Assembly (NCBI GenBank): GCA_025963815.1
Contig: JAOQAA010000466.1
Span: forward strand, 1 to 6,404
DNA length: 6,404 nt
From: Capsulimonas sp.
GTDB lineage: Bacteria > Armatimonadota > Armatimonadia > Armatimonadales > Capsulimonadaceae
Direction of reading: 5' to 3'
A program made the translations under genes and the position numbers. Below are positions 1 through 6,382 of the stretch, in pieces. The notes beneath the pieces are model-generated. The model saw only the letters and a program-made list of their open reading frames with translations, did not search any database and was not told the origin of the DNA. Each line of letters begins with the position of its first letter. Position 1 is the stretch's first letter.

Positions 1-1895
1 GGAGTGTTGGGAACGAGATGTTCGCGGTGCTGGGGCAGGCGTCGAAGGACGATGCGGATGTGTACCGGGCCAAGCTTGCGGCGCTCGCTCGCAGCTCCAC
101 AGCGCTCGATCCCACGCGACCCTGGCAGTCGTGCGATGGCGACAAGGATCTGGAGGGCGGGATTCCCACGTGGAGCGCGCACTTTGGTCACGGACTGCGG
201 CTGGACATCCTGCCGCCCGCCTCGCTGAATAAACCGCTGATGGTCGGCGAGTCCGGCGGAACCTACTATGCTCGCCCGGAACAACTGGCCGTCTTCAACG
301 GTGATCGCGCCTACGCCAGCTATGCCGGACGCAATGAAGCGCTGGGAATCGATCTTTTCCAAAACGTCGTTCAGATGGCGCGCCCATCGCTCGCATTCTA
401 TTCCGCCAGCGAAACCGTCTGGTTTGGCCTGGAGCATTTGAACCTGGGATATCACGACTATACGCGTCTGCCGAACGCCGGTGACGGTGTCACGTTCGGC
501 CCGTATACCGAAGGACGCTTTGGGATGCGGCCGGAGCGCATTCCGCCCTATGTCACCACGCTCAATCCCGGCTGGGACCCCGCGCTTCCCCTTTATAAAC
601 CGCTGGCGATGTTCGACGCCATGCGCGCCGCGCTGCATCGTCCGTCGCCAAGCGATGGGCCGTGGGCGCACATCCCTCCTGCTCAAGTTCGTGTGGCTCC
701 GCCTGTTCCCATGCAGACGGTGGTCGCATTCACCGGTGATCGCAATGGCGATCTCTACAAGCATTTGAATTTGATGGGGACGCCGTTTGCCGCCAATGAC
801 GCCGAGGCGGCGCGGGCGTCCACGCTGATTGTCGATGGTCAGACGCTTCGCGTCGAGGACACGACGAAAATTCAGCAGCAAATCGACGCCATCACAAAGC
901 GCGGGGGCGCGGCTCTCATCATGATCCGGGATCAAACCGCGCCGATGGATTTGGTCAGCAAACTGCTGTCATTTCCGGTGAACGCGACGGCTCGTCAGTC
1001 CACGATGCTCGACATTTCACACGGCAGTCCCTGGGTCGATTCGTTTGGTCTTACAGATACATACTTTGCCGAGAACTCCGTGGACAAACATATCACGAAG
1101 TGCGGCCTCGACGGCGCCTTTGTCGATCGTGGGACGACGCTGCTCAGCGCGAGCAGCACCGACTGGTCGCTGTTTAACAATGTCCCGGAAGTCGCCAAGT
1201 GCGGCGCCTTGGTGCTTTACGAACATTTGGTGAAGCCGCGCGGCGCGGCGCTGGTCAGCGCGAAGATGGGGCAGGGGACAGTCGCCGTCTCCGCGATCGA
1301 CTACGAGCCAGCGGCGGACGCCTATATCACCTTCTGGCGTCGTCTGTTTTCCAACATGGGCGTCCAAATGCAGCCCGTCCGTCAGAAATGGCTTGTTGCC
1401 ACCGCCTTCCAGGGCGAGAGCGGCGCCGCCTGGAAATACACAACGGATAAGCCGGCGGATGGATGGAAAGAACCCGGCTTCGATGCTGGCGCTTGGATGA
1501 CGGGCCAATCGGGGTTCGGCGGCGAAGTCCCCGGCTCCAAGCCGCGCACGCCTTGGGGCGCGAACGATATTTGGCTGCGGACCGAATTCATGGCGACGCC
1601 CGAGGATCTGGAAAACGTCAACTTAATGGTCCATCACGATGAAGACCTGGAAGTCTATGTCAATGGGACGCGTGTTTATCAAGCCGGCGGTTTTACGACA
1701 CAGTACGAGCCGATCGCTCTGTCGGTGGATGCGCGCAAGGCGTTCCATCCCGGCCGCAACACAATCGCCGTGCATTGCCATCAAACAGCGGGCGGGCAGT
1801 ATGTCGATGTGGGCGTCGTCTCCGGCGCCGTGATCTCCTCCGGCGCGGCCGCGCAGGGACATGATTTGCTTTTAAATGGGCCGAAGGATCAGTAG
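1..1895 (+). CDS. GH2-type glycoside hydrolase (beta-galactosidase-like), 5'-truncated, C-terminal 630 codons
   Basis: The reading frame is open from base 3 with no start in the window, so the N-terminal part lies upstream; the ATG at 18 is internal. The first visible residues are SVGNE, matching the GH2 motif (W)S.GNE that carries the general acid/base; this Glu is at bases 15-17. The motif KPLMVGESGG follows, with the likely nucleophile Glu at 249-251. The two Glu are 78 residues apart, close to the 76 between E461 and E537 of E. coli LacZ. After the barrel end comes an alpha/beta stretch (about 711-1355) resembling the amidotransferase-like domains attached to beta-galactosidases. Last is a beta-sandwich (about 1389-1832, with WKYTTDKPADGW, DIWLRTEF, HHDEDLEVYVNG and HCHQTAGGQYVDVG) of the galactose-binding type often seen on planctomycete hydrolases. 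It would cleave a beta-linked glycoside; the substrate cannot be read, and whether it is secreted is unknown because the N-terminus is missing. The regulator gene starts four bases after the stop. Another clan GH-A family remains possible. Confidence 0.85.
   Translation, partial: SVGNEMFAVLGQASKDDADVYRAKLAALARSSTALDPTRPWQSCDGDKDLEGGIPTWSAHFGHGLRLDILPPASLNKPLMVGESGGTYYARPEQLAVFNGDRAYASYAGRNEALGIDLFQNVVQMARPSLAFYSASETVWFGLEHLNLGYHDYTRLPNAGDGVTFGPYTEGRFGMRPERIPPYVTTLNPGWDPALPLYKPLAMFDAMRAALHRPSPSDGPWAHIPPAQVRVAPPVPMQTVVAFTGDRNGDLYKHLNLMGTPFAANDAEAARASTLIVDGQTLRVEDTTKIQQQIDAITKRGGAALIMIRDQTAPMDLVSKLLSFPVNATARQSTMLDISHGSPWVDSFGLTDTYFAENSVDKHITKCGLDGAFVDRGTTLLSASSTDWSLFNNVPEVAKCGALVLYEHLVKPRGAALVSAKMGQGTVAVSAIDYEPAADAYITFWRRLFSNMGVQMQPVRQKWLVATAFQGESGAAWKYTTDKPADGWKEPGFDAGAWMTGQSGFGGEVPGSKPRTPWGANDIWLRTEFMATPEDLENVNLMVHHDEDLEVYVNGTRVYQAGGFTTQYEPIALSVDARKAFHPGRNTIAVHCHQTAGGQYVDVGVVSGAVISSGAAAQGHDLLLNGPKDQ
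1884..1888 (+). promoter_or_regulatory. Ribosome binding site deciding the start of regulator A
   Basis: AAGGA lies 11 bases before the ATG at 1900 and inside the last codons of the hydrolase gene. The alternative in-frame ATG at 1876 has only AGGGA at 1855-1859, 16 bases away, which is too far. The site therefore favours 1900 and suggests translational coupling to the hydrolase. Confidence 0.5.
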
Positions 1896-1899
1896 CGAA

Positions 1900-3075
1900 A
1901 TGCCGATCAATAATGATGCGCCGACGGATCTTGCGAAGCGGCATTTGCCGCTTTACCGAGCGATCGAGAAAAACTTGCGCGAACGGATCGAAAGCGGCCA
2001 TTGGCCTCCGGGCGCCATGCTGCCGAGCCGCAAGGCGCTTGCCGATGAGTACAATGTCGATCTGCGCACGATCCAGCGCGCCATCGGTGATTTATTGGCT
2101 GACGGCGTGCTTGTCGCCCATGGAGGCAGGGGTACATTTGTCGCACATGCGAGAGAAGTTGGGGGAGGCGGGGCTTTAAGCGTCGTACAGACCGTGGTGA
2201 TTATCGGCGATCCGTCGTTCAATCCCGGTCCCAGCTGGACAGTCGTTGTCAATTCGATCCACGAGGGGCTGCGCGGTCAGATTGAGAACTGCCGGATCCT
2301 TACGGTCAATACTTCCGACAAATCTCCCGAAGGAGTGATTCGGCATGAGAAAGACGCGCTGAAGCTGGCGGAGACGGAGCGTGTCGCCGGAGTGATGATG
2401 TTCCACGCGGGCGGTGAAGACACCCTGCCGGACATTCGGCGGATCATGGCGGCGAATATCCCGGTCGTGTTCGTCGACCGCATCCCCTTTGCGCACGGAT
2501 GTGATTTTGTCGGAATCGACAACCGTATGGCGGCGCGCGAGGCGACGGAATATCTCATCTCCCTTGGACATCGCAAGATCGCATTCCTCGCCCCGAATGA
2601 GGACGTGTCCTCCATTCAGGAGCGCATGGACGGGTACTTCGACGCCTGCATGAACGTGGGCCTGACGACTTCGGAAGACATGGTCTTCTCGCTCGCATTC
2701 GAAAAGCTGTTCGCAGGCCAAACCATCAAGTCCGAAATCAATCGAGTGATCGGCGAGATGATGAGCCGCCCCGAGCCGCCCACAGCCGTCTTCGCCGTGA
2801 ACGACTTCATCGCCCAGTATTTGCTCATCGCTTTGGAGGAGCGGGGGATCGCCGTTCCGAACACGCTGAGCGTGATCGGGTTCGACGACATGGAGCGCTT
2901 CACCCCGCAGCCCCCTAAACTCACGACGATCCGGCAGCCGTTCGAATCCATCGGCGAACGCGCCGCCGCCATGCTCGCTTGGCGCATGAGCCACCGCGAG
3001 GAGCCCAGCGCCTGCCAGCACATCCTGCTGCCGACGCGACTGGTGGTGCGGGGATCGACTCAGCCTCTCGTTTAA
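1900..3075 (+). CDS. GntR/LacI hybrid transcriptional regulator (AraR-type), regulator A
   Basis: This 391-residue protein joins a GntR-type winged helix (residues about 16-82) to a LacI/periplasmic-binding-protein-type sugar sensor (about 97-385), the architecture of Bacillus AraR. In the winged helix, LPLYRAIEKNLRERI and the PSRKALADEYNVDLRTIQRA segment give the helix-turn-helix, with recognition helix about 53-66, and GGRGTFV is the wing. Sensor hallmarks are NIPVVFVDR, DFVGIDN, GHRKIAFLAP, PTAVFAVNDFIA, VIGFDDMERF, TTIRQPFESIGERAA and the terminal LPTRLVVRGS. A Gly-rich linker (GGGGALS) separates the halves. It is a cytoplasmic, probably dimeric repressor released by a sugar or oligosaccharide; the ligand is unknown. 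It begins four bases after the hydrolase gene, so the pair is probably one operon and the hydrolase locus a likely target. It ends overlapping the opposing gene by four bases. It is clearly paralogous to the regulator at 5084. The start at 1900 was chosen over 1876 by ribosome-site spacing. Confidence 0.92.
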   Translation: MPINNDAPTDLAKRHLPLYRAIEKNLRERIESGHWPPGAMLPSRKALADEYNVDLRTIQRAIGDLLADGVLVAHGGRGTFVAHAREVGGGGALSVVQTVVIIGDPSFNPGPSWTVVVNSIHEGLRGQIENCRILTVNTSDKSPEGVIRHEKDALKLAETERVAGVMMFHAGGEDTLPDIRRIMAANIPVVFVDRIPFAHGCDFVGIDNRMAAREATEYLISLGHRKIAFLAPNEDVSSIQERMDGYFDACMNVGLTTSEDMVFSLAFEKLFAGQTIKSEINRVIGEMMSRPEPPTAVFAVNDFIAQYLLIALEERGIAVPNTLSVIGFDDMERFTPQPPKLTTIRQPFESIGERAAAMLAWRMSHREEPSACQHILLPTRLVVRGSTQPLV

Positions 3076-4877
3076 TTTGAAATCCGAATATCGTCGATGT
3101 ATCCGCTGTACTCGCCTTTGGCGCCCGGCCGGTCGAACGCCACCCACACTTTGCTGATCTTTTTACCCGCCATCGCTCCCAAGCGGCTGGTGACGACGCT
3201 CCAGGCGTTCAGCGGGATTGCGCCGCCGTGGCCGGCTGACGGGCGCAACGGCTTGCCGTTTTGATCCACGCAGTGGCTTGTGCTGAGCTTGGAGCCGTCG
3301 GTGAATAATATTTCCAAGCCGGCGTATCGGCCGTTGTCCTGCCCGGGGTAGATCCAATAATAGAGCGGGGTGTTCGATGTGATTGTCTTGGGATGGGTGG
3401 TGAAGTCGAAGACTTTAGCATAGCTGTAGACCGCCGCGCCGCCCTTGGCCATTCCCGAGTATCGCAGGGACTGGGAGCCGCTCTGAGCTTTGTCTGTCGT
3501 CACGGCGCATATGGCCCTGGAGACATTCTTGGGGCTCTTGTTGTAAGCGGCGTCGGGAGCGCCCGACGCGCCGGGCTGGCCGCTTTCAAAACTGGTGGCG
3601 AGCAGGTCGTTCCACGGCTTGGTCGGCAGTGTGCGGGAATAAGGCGCGCGGCCTTTGATCATATTGCCGCCGTCGTGCGTCAGGCGCAGGTAGAAGTCCG
3701 AGGAGAGCGAAACGCCGTCGGCGTCCAGGGTGAGAAACCATTTATCGGCGGGCGTAGAGCTGGGATCTTCCGCCGCCTTCGCAATCTGTGTCGCTTCGTT
3801 GTACTCATCGAACATGGAGACGAAGCAGGTTTTGATCCCCAGGCTACGCAGGTTGGCGAACTGCGCCCACATCAATTTGCCGCCGGCGCGCGGGATAATA
3901 TTTTTTGTCCGACCGTTCGAGTTGAAAAACGAGGTTCCGGGATAAACGCAGGGGATATAATCGATCCCATGCTGCTTGCACCAGGCGGCTTCCGGCTTGA
4001 GATTGCTTTCGGCGAATCGATCCGCGCCCTCGGCGTTCGCGAAGCGGCCGACAGCCCAGGGATTGATGGCGTTACTCGCGGCGTAAACTGCCTCAAAACC
4101 CGTCAGCGCGTCTTTAAAGCCGCCCTGTCCGTGCCACCCGGTGGGGACGCCGCCAATGACATAGCACCCCTGATCCTTGAACCATTGTATTAACGCCAGC
4201 CATTGTTGCGGGTCCTTGGAGATACCGTTGTCGTTCAGGCCCATTCCCCAGAGCTCGACCACGGGTTTGCCGCCTTCACGCGCATAAGCGGGCGACTTCG
4301 CGATCTTCTGATTGACAGCGAAGTCCGTCCAGTCTTTTTGGATCGACGCCACCCAGTTCGGACCCCAGCCGCCCCCGCCCGATCCGCTGGCGTCGTACTC
4401 GATGTAGAACTTGACGCCGGAATTTTCGCACGCGCGCATCATCCGAGTTGTCAATTCGTTTTTCTGATCTTTGTAAGTCGCGTCGGAATAGACGTCGCCA
4501 AAGCGCTGAATGGCCGCAGCATCGATCCCGTACTGTTTCATCCAGCCGACATGACGTTTGATAGTGAAGTCGCGGTCGGAGGCGAAAATCAGGGACGGAT
4601 TGCCGTTGGACAAGGCGCCCCACTTATTGGGGTTTGGAAACTGTTCGGAGGCTGGGAACTCGCGCATGTCGGGGTAGCATTCAAAGTTTCCGTGGTAGTT
4701 GCCTTCGCGCTTGGTCAGGCTGCCGACAGGTGAGCCGTCGCCCTTCGCTGAGAACCAGCCCTGGTAGCCGGCGACGACCTTGCCGACAATGTCCTGCGCG
4801 GAGGCGGGGAGGGGAGCAAGCGCGGCGGAGGCCAGAATCGCGCACGCGGCGCGGATCTTCCACGGACTTCTGTTCAT
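3072..4877 (-). CDS. Secreted GH71/99-like glycoside hydrolase with C-terminal carbohydrate-binding-like module
   Basis: Starting at 4877 the protein has 601 residues and opens with a signal peptide: basic n-region (NRSPWKIR), hydrophobic core (AACAILASAALA) and an ASA-Q cleavage site after residue 27. No lipobox is seen, so export is to the periplasm or outside. The catalytic part (about 30-420) opens with VVAGYQGWFSAKGDGSP, the GYQGWF signature of bacterial GH71/99-like proteins. It contains FDEYNEATQI (356-365), whose E358-x-x-E361 followed by A-T-Q resembles the E-W-H-E-G-T-Q active-site motif of GH99 endo-alpha-mannosidases. Residues about 423-601 form a separate beta-sandwich (SFESG, SGSQSLRYSG, LYYWIYPG, ILFTDGS, GYIDDIRI), probably a carbohydrate-binding module. 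The substrate is not shown; an alpha-linked glycan is a family-based guess. Longer starts at 4991 or 4916 would put a non-signal tail before the signal peptide, and 4991 lies upstream of the promoter. It has its own promoter and operator-like dyad and is divergent from regulator B. Confidence 0.88.
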   Translation of the reverse strand: MNRSPWKIRAACAILASAALAPLPASAQDIVGKVVAGYQGWFSAKGDGSPVGSLTKREGNYHGNFECYPDMREFPASEQFPNPNKWGALSNGNPSLIFASDRDFTIKRHVGWMKQYGIDAAAIQRFGDVYSDATYKDQKNELTTRMMRACENSGVKFYIEYDASGSGGGGWGPNWVASIQKDWTDFAVNQKIAKSPAYAREGGKPVVELWGMGLNDNGISKDPQQWLALIQWFKDQGCYVIGGVPTGWHGQGGFKDALTGFEAVYAASNAINPWAVGRFANAEGADRFAESNLKPEAAWCKQHGIDYIPCVYPGTSFFNSNGRTKNIIPRAGGKLMWAQFANLRSLGIKTCFVSMFDEYNEATQIAKAAEDPSSTPADKWFLTLDADGVSLSSDFYLRLTHDGGNMIKGRAPYSRTLPTKPWNDLLATSFESGQPGASGAPDAAYNKSPKNVSRAICAVTTDKAQSGSQSLRYSGMAKGGAAVYSYAKVFDFTTHPKTITSNTPLYYWIYPGQDNGRYAGLEILFTDGSKLSTSHCVDQNGKPLRPSAGHGGAIPLNAWSVVTSRLGAMAGKKISKVWVAFDRPGAKGEYSGYIDDIRISN

Positions 4878-4903
4878 AGAGGTGTTTGCTCTTTCGGAGT
4901 ATC

Positions 4904-4927
4904 GGTCGTTACTCATGGAGTACGACC
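4904..4927. promoter_or_regulatory. Operator-like inverted repeat at the start site of the GH71/99-like gene
   Basis: The arms GGTCGTTACTC (4904-4914) and GAGTACGACC (4918-4927) are inverted copies around a three-base centre. They match perfectly except for one extra T in the left arm. The element begins two bases after the -10 hexamer of the minus-strand promoter and covers its predicted start site near 4923 and the first 20 or so transcribed bases, a classic place for a repressor. The size and symmetry suit a dimeric GntR/LacI-type protein. Binding by either neighbouring regulator is inferred. The dyad could also fold as a leader hairpin in the mRNA. Confidence 0.6.
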
Positions 4928-4929
4928 AT

Positions 4930-4958
4930 ATCTTATCATCAGTCTGGCGCCGTGTCAA
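4930..4958 (-). promoter_or_regulatory. Sigma70-like promoter of the GH71/99-like gene
   Basis: On the minus strand TTGACA (4958-4953), a 17-base spacer and TAAGAT (4935-4930) make a near-consensus promoter. Transcription would start near 4923, leaving a leader of about 46 bases before the ATG at 4877. The sequence just upstream of the -35 is A/T-rich (AAAAT, TTTTCTCTC), which may help polymerase binding. Such a strong core fits a gene held down by a repressor. Confidence 0.75.
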
Positions 4959-5006
4959 CGATTTTGAGAGAAAAGAATGCGATAGAGGCATCTGGAAAAC
5001 AATGTA

Positions 5007-5035
5007 TTGACACGACGGCCAAGTCGTGATACGAT
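5007..5035 (+). promoter_or_regulatory. Sigma70-like promoter of regulator B
   Basis: TTGACA (5007-5012), exactly 17 bases and TACGAT (5030-5035) give a strong core; GATAAT at 5033-5038 is a second possible -10 but at a poorer spacing. Transcription would start near 5042, about 42 bases before the ATG at 5084. An A-rich stretch (GGAAAACAATG) precedes the -35. From -35 through -10 it matches the divergent promoter at 22 of 30 positions, 10 of them in the 17-base spacer. Confidence 0.75.
5011..5028. promoter_or_regulatory. Operator-like inverted repeat inside the promoter spacer of regulator B
   Basis: CACGAC (5011-5016) and GTCGTG (5023-5028) are perfect inverted copies six bases apart, lying between and overlapping the promoter hexamers. 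A protein bound here would block polymerase, so autorepression by regulator B is a natural guess. A second, shorter dyad, TCGT-GAT-ACGA (5024-5034), overlaps it and the -10. The short arms mean a chance match cannot be excluded. Confidence 0.45.
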
Positions 5036-5051
5036 AATCATGTTACAAAAT

Positions 5052-5065
5052 CATACAACCGTATG
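5052..5065. repeat. Small inverted repeat in the leader of regulator B
   Basis: CATAC (5052-5056) and GTATG (5061-5065) are inverted copies four bases apart, about 10 to 24 bases after the predicted start site and just before the ribosome site. A direct repeat AATCAT occurs at 5036-5041 and 5049-5054. These could be a secondary operator, but the arms are short and the significance is weak. Confidence 0.3.
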
Positions 5066-5070
5066 GGTCT

Positions 5071-5076
5071 GGAAAG
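5071..5076 (+). promoter_or_regulatory. Ribosome binding site deciding the start of regulator B
   Basis: GGAAAG lies seven bases before the ATG at 5084. The in-frame ATG at 5063 has no purine-rich site in the AT-rich sequence before it, so 5084 is preferred and the protein loses seven N-terminal residues compared with the longest frame. Confidence 0.55.
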
Positions 5077-5083
5077 CGTTGCG

Positions 5084-6268
5084 ATGAGCAAAATCGGAGA
5101 GATAAAGGTCCGCGGCGAGCGAGATCTTTCCATGGCGGTTTACCGCCGGATCGAAGAAAACCTGCGGATGAGGATCGCCTCCGGGGAGTGGAGCGCCGGC
5201 GCCATGATCCCAAGCCGCAAAGATTTGGCGGCTGCATATGGCGTGGATCTTGGCACGATCCAGCGCGCCGTCGCCGGTTTGCTGGCCGACGGCGCGCTGC
5301 GCGCCGACGGCGGGCGAGGGACGTTTGTTGGGAACGCCAGCGACGCCGCCCGGGCCGATCAAACGCCAAAGTCCGTTGCTCCCCGTATGATCGCTTTGAT
5401 TTACGATCAATCGTTCAACCCGACGGATCTCGGCGCGCAGTCGATCCCTCGCGCGATCTATCATAAGTTTTTGGCGGAAGAAGCCAACTGCCGATTGCTC
5501 ACGTTCGACACCCACGGCGACACTCCGGAGCGGATCGTGGAGCTGGAAGCCCACGCGCTCGACGCCGTGGAAGCCGAGGGCGTCGCCGGCGTCATCATCT
5601 GGCACAGCGGCGGCGAAACCACGCTGCCACAGATCCGGCGGATTATGGACCGTGGCGTCCCTGTCATTTTCATGGATCGCTATCCGGCCGCGCTTGACTG
5701 CGACTTTGTAGGCGTGGACGATGAATGCAGCGGCCAGGAAGCCACGGAGTATCTGCTGAGCCTGGGGCACCGCCGCATTGCATTTCTCGCGCCCCTGGAA
5801 AACATCACAACGATCGATCAGCGCTTCTCCGGATACAAGCGCGCCCTGAATATGGCCGGCATCATGCCGGCGCCGGAACTGATTTGCCGCCCGCCGTATA
5901 CGCTCAGCCTGAATATCGTCACCTTGAAGGAGCAGCTACAGCTCGCCGCCGCGTCACTAGCCGCTCTAGAGGAGCCGCCCACGGCGGTGTTCGCCGTCAA
6001 CGATTTGCTTGCCCACTATTACGTTGCGGCCGCAAAAGAGATCGGCCTCTCCGTTCCACAAGATATCAGCGTCATCGGTTTCGACGATATGGATCGCTAT
6101 TCGCCCTCGCCGCAGTTCCTAACAACGATGCGCCAGCCCTTTGAAATTATGGGCGAGCGCACCGCGGAGCTGCTGCTCAAACGTCTGCTGGCGCCGGAAC
6201 AGCGCACCTATCAGCACATTCTACTGCCGACCAAGCTCATCGTCCGCCAGTCATGTCGCTCTCGGTAA
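5084..6268 (+). CDS. GntR/LacI hybrid transcriptional regulator (AraR-type), regulator B
   Basis: This 394-residue protein is a paralogue of regulator A with the same layout: GntR-type winged helix (about 17-82; PSRKDLAAAYGVDLGTIQRA, wing GGRGTFV) and LacI-type sugar sensor (about 101-392). Sensor landmarks are GVPVIFMDR, DFVGVDD, GHRRIAFLAP, PTAVFAVNDLLA, VIGFDDMDRY, TTMRQPFEIMGER and LPTKLIVRQS. In the sensor stretch from EGVAGV to FSGY I count a little over half of the residues identical to regulator A. The recognition helix differs by Arg56 to Gly57 plus changes near its end. The linker (about 83-100) is polar and lacks the Gly run of regulator A. The expected role is a cytoplasmic, ligand-released repressor; the ligand is unknown. 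It has its own promoter carrying a dyad, suggesting autoregulation, and is divergent from the GH71/99-like gene, the most likely target. No gene follows within the window. Confidence 0.92.
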   Translation: MSKIGEIKVRGERDLSMAVYRRIEENLRMRIASGEWSAGAMIPSRKDLAAAYGVDLGTIQRAVAGLLADGALRADGGRGTFVGNASDAARADQTPKSVAPRMIALIYDQSFNPTDLGAQSIPRAIYHKFLAEEANCRLLTFDTHGDTPERIVELEAHALDAVEAEGVAGVIIWHSGGETTLPQIRRIMDRGVPVIFMDRYPAALDCDFVGVDDECSGQEATEYLLSLGHRRIAFLAPLENITTIDQRFSGYKRALNMAGIMPAPELICRPPYTLSLNIVTLKEQLQLAAASLAALEEPPTAVFAVNDLLAHYYVAAAKEIGLSVPQDISVIGFDDMDRYSPSPQFLTTMRQPFEIMGERTAELLLKRLLAPEQRTYQHILLPTKLIVRQSCRSR

Positions 6269-6293
6269 GATCGCTTGGCGTTACAGTCAACAA

Positions 6294-6352
6294 TCGCGAA
6301 TTCCTTGAATACTCAATCCTGAGAATAGATCAAGAAAATGAAGGAATAGCGA
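6294..6352. repeat. Imperfect inverted repeat downstream of regulator B
   Basis: TCGC-GA-ATTCCTT (6294-6306) pairs with AAGGAAT-A-GCGA (6341-6352), 11 base pairs broken by a small internal loop. The 34-base loop contains a further hairpin, CTCA-ATCC-TGAG (6312-6323). It could fold in the 3' end of the regulator B transcript. No T-run follows and the stem is AT-rich, so it is not a convincing intrinsic terminator. It abuts the next promoter, so a regulatory role is also possible. The rest of 6269-6404 holds no gene that I can see. Confidence 0.35.
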
Positions 6353-6353
6353 C

Positions 6354-6382
6354 TAGACACTCTAAATTTGATGACTTATAAT
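6354..6382 (+). promoter_or_regulatory. Sigma70-like promoter pointing out of the window
   Basis: TAGACA (6354-6359), a 17-base spacer and a perfect TATAAT (6377-6382) form a near-consensus promoter in a non-coding, AT-richer stretch. Transcription would start near 6389. The 8-base palindrome CCCTAGGG (6395-6402) lies just after that point. This implies that a plus-strand gene begins beyond base 6404. Confidence 0.6.

Noticed and set aside
18..20. ATG as the true start of the GH2-type hydrolase
   Set aside because: The frame is open upstream to the window edge and encodes the SVGNE active-site motif, so this methionine is internal.
2176..3147. Long open frame of 323 codons on the minus strand
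   Set aside because: It lies antisense to regulator A, whose protein has clear domain motifs throughout. The translated product is rich in Arg, His and Asp without recognisable motifs, as expected for a shadow frame in GC-rich DNA.
3076..3230. Terminator for regulator A inside the end of the opposing gene
   Set aside because: GC-rich short dyads are present, but no stem with a following T-run was found and the sequence is constrained by coding.
3393..4193. Open frame of 266 codons on the plus strand
   Set aside because: It is antisense to the catalytic part and module of the GH71/99-like gene, which has a signal peptide, family motifs and its own promoter. No recognisable protein features are seen in the shadow frame.
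4878..4991. Longer N-terminus of the GH71/99-like gene starting at 4991 or 4916
   Set aside because: The ATG at 4991 lies upstream of the predicted promoter and start site. The extra residues are polar and would precede a complete signal peptide that starts naturally at 4877.
5051..5770. Open frame of 239 codons on the minus strand
   Set aside because: It is antisense to the DNA-binding and sensor domains of regulator B and has no recognisable motifs.
6294..6352. Intrinsic terminator after regulator B
   Set aside because: The stem is interrupted and AT-rich, the loop is long and no T-run follows, so I list it only as an inverted repeat.
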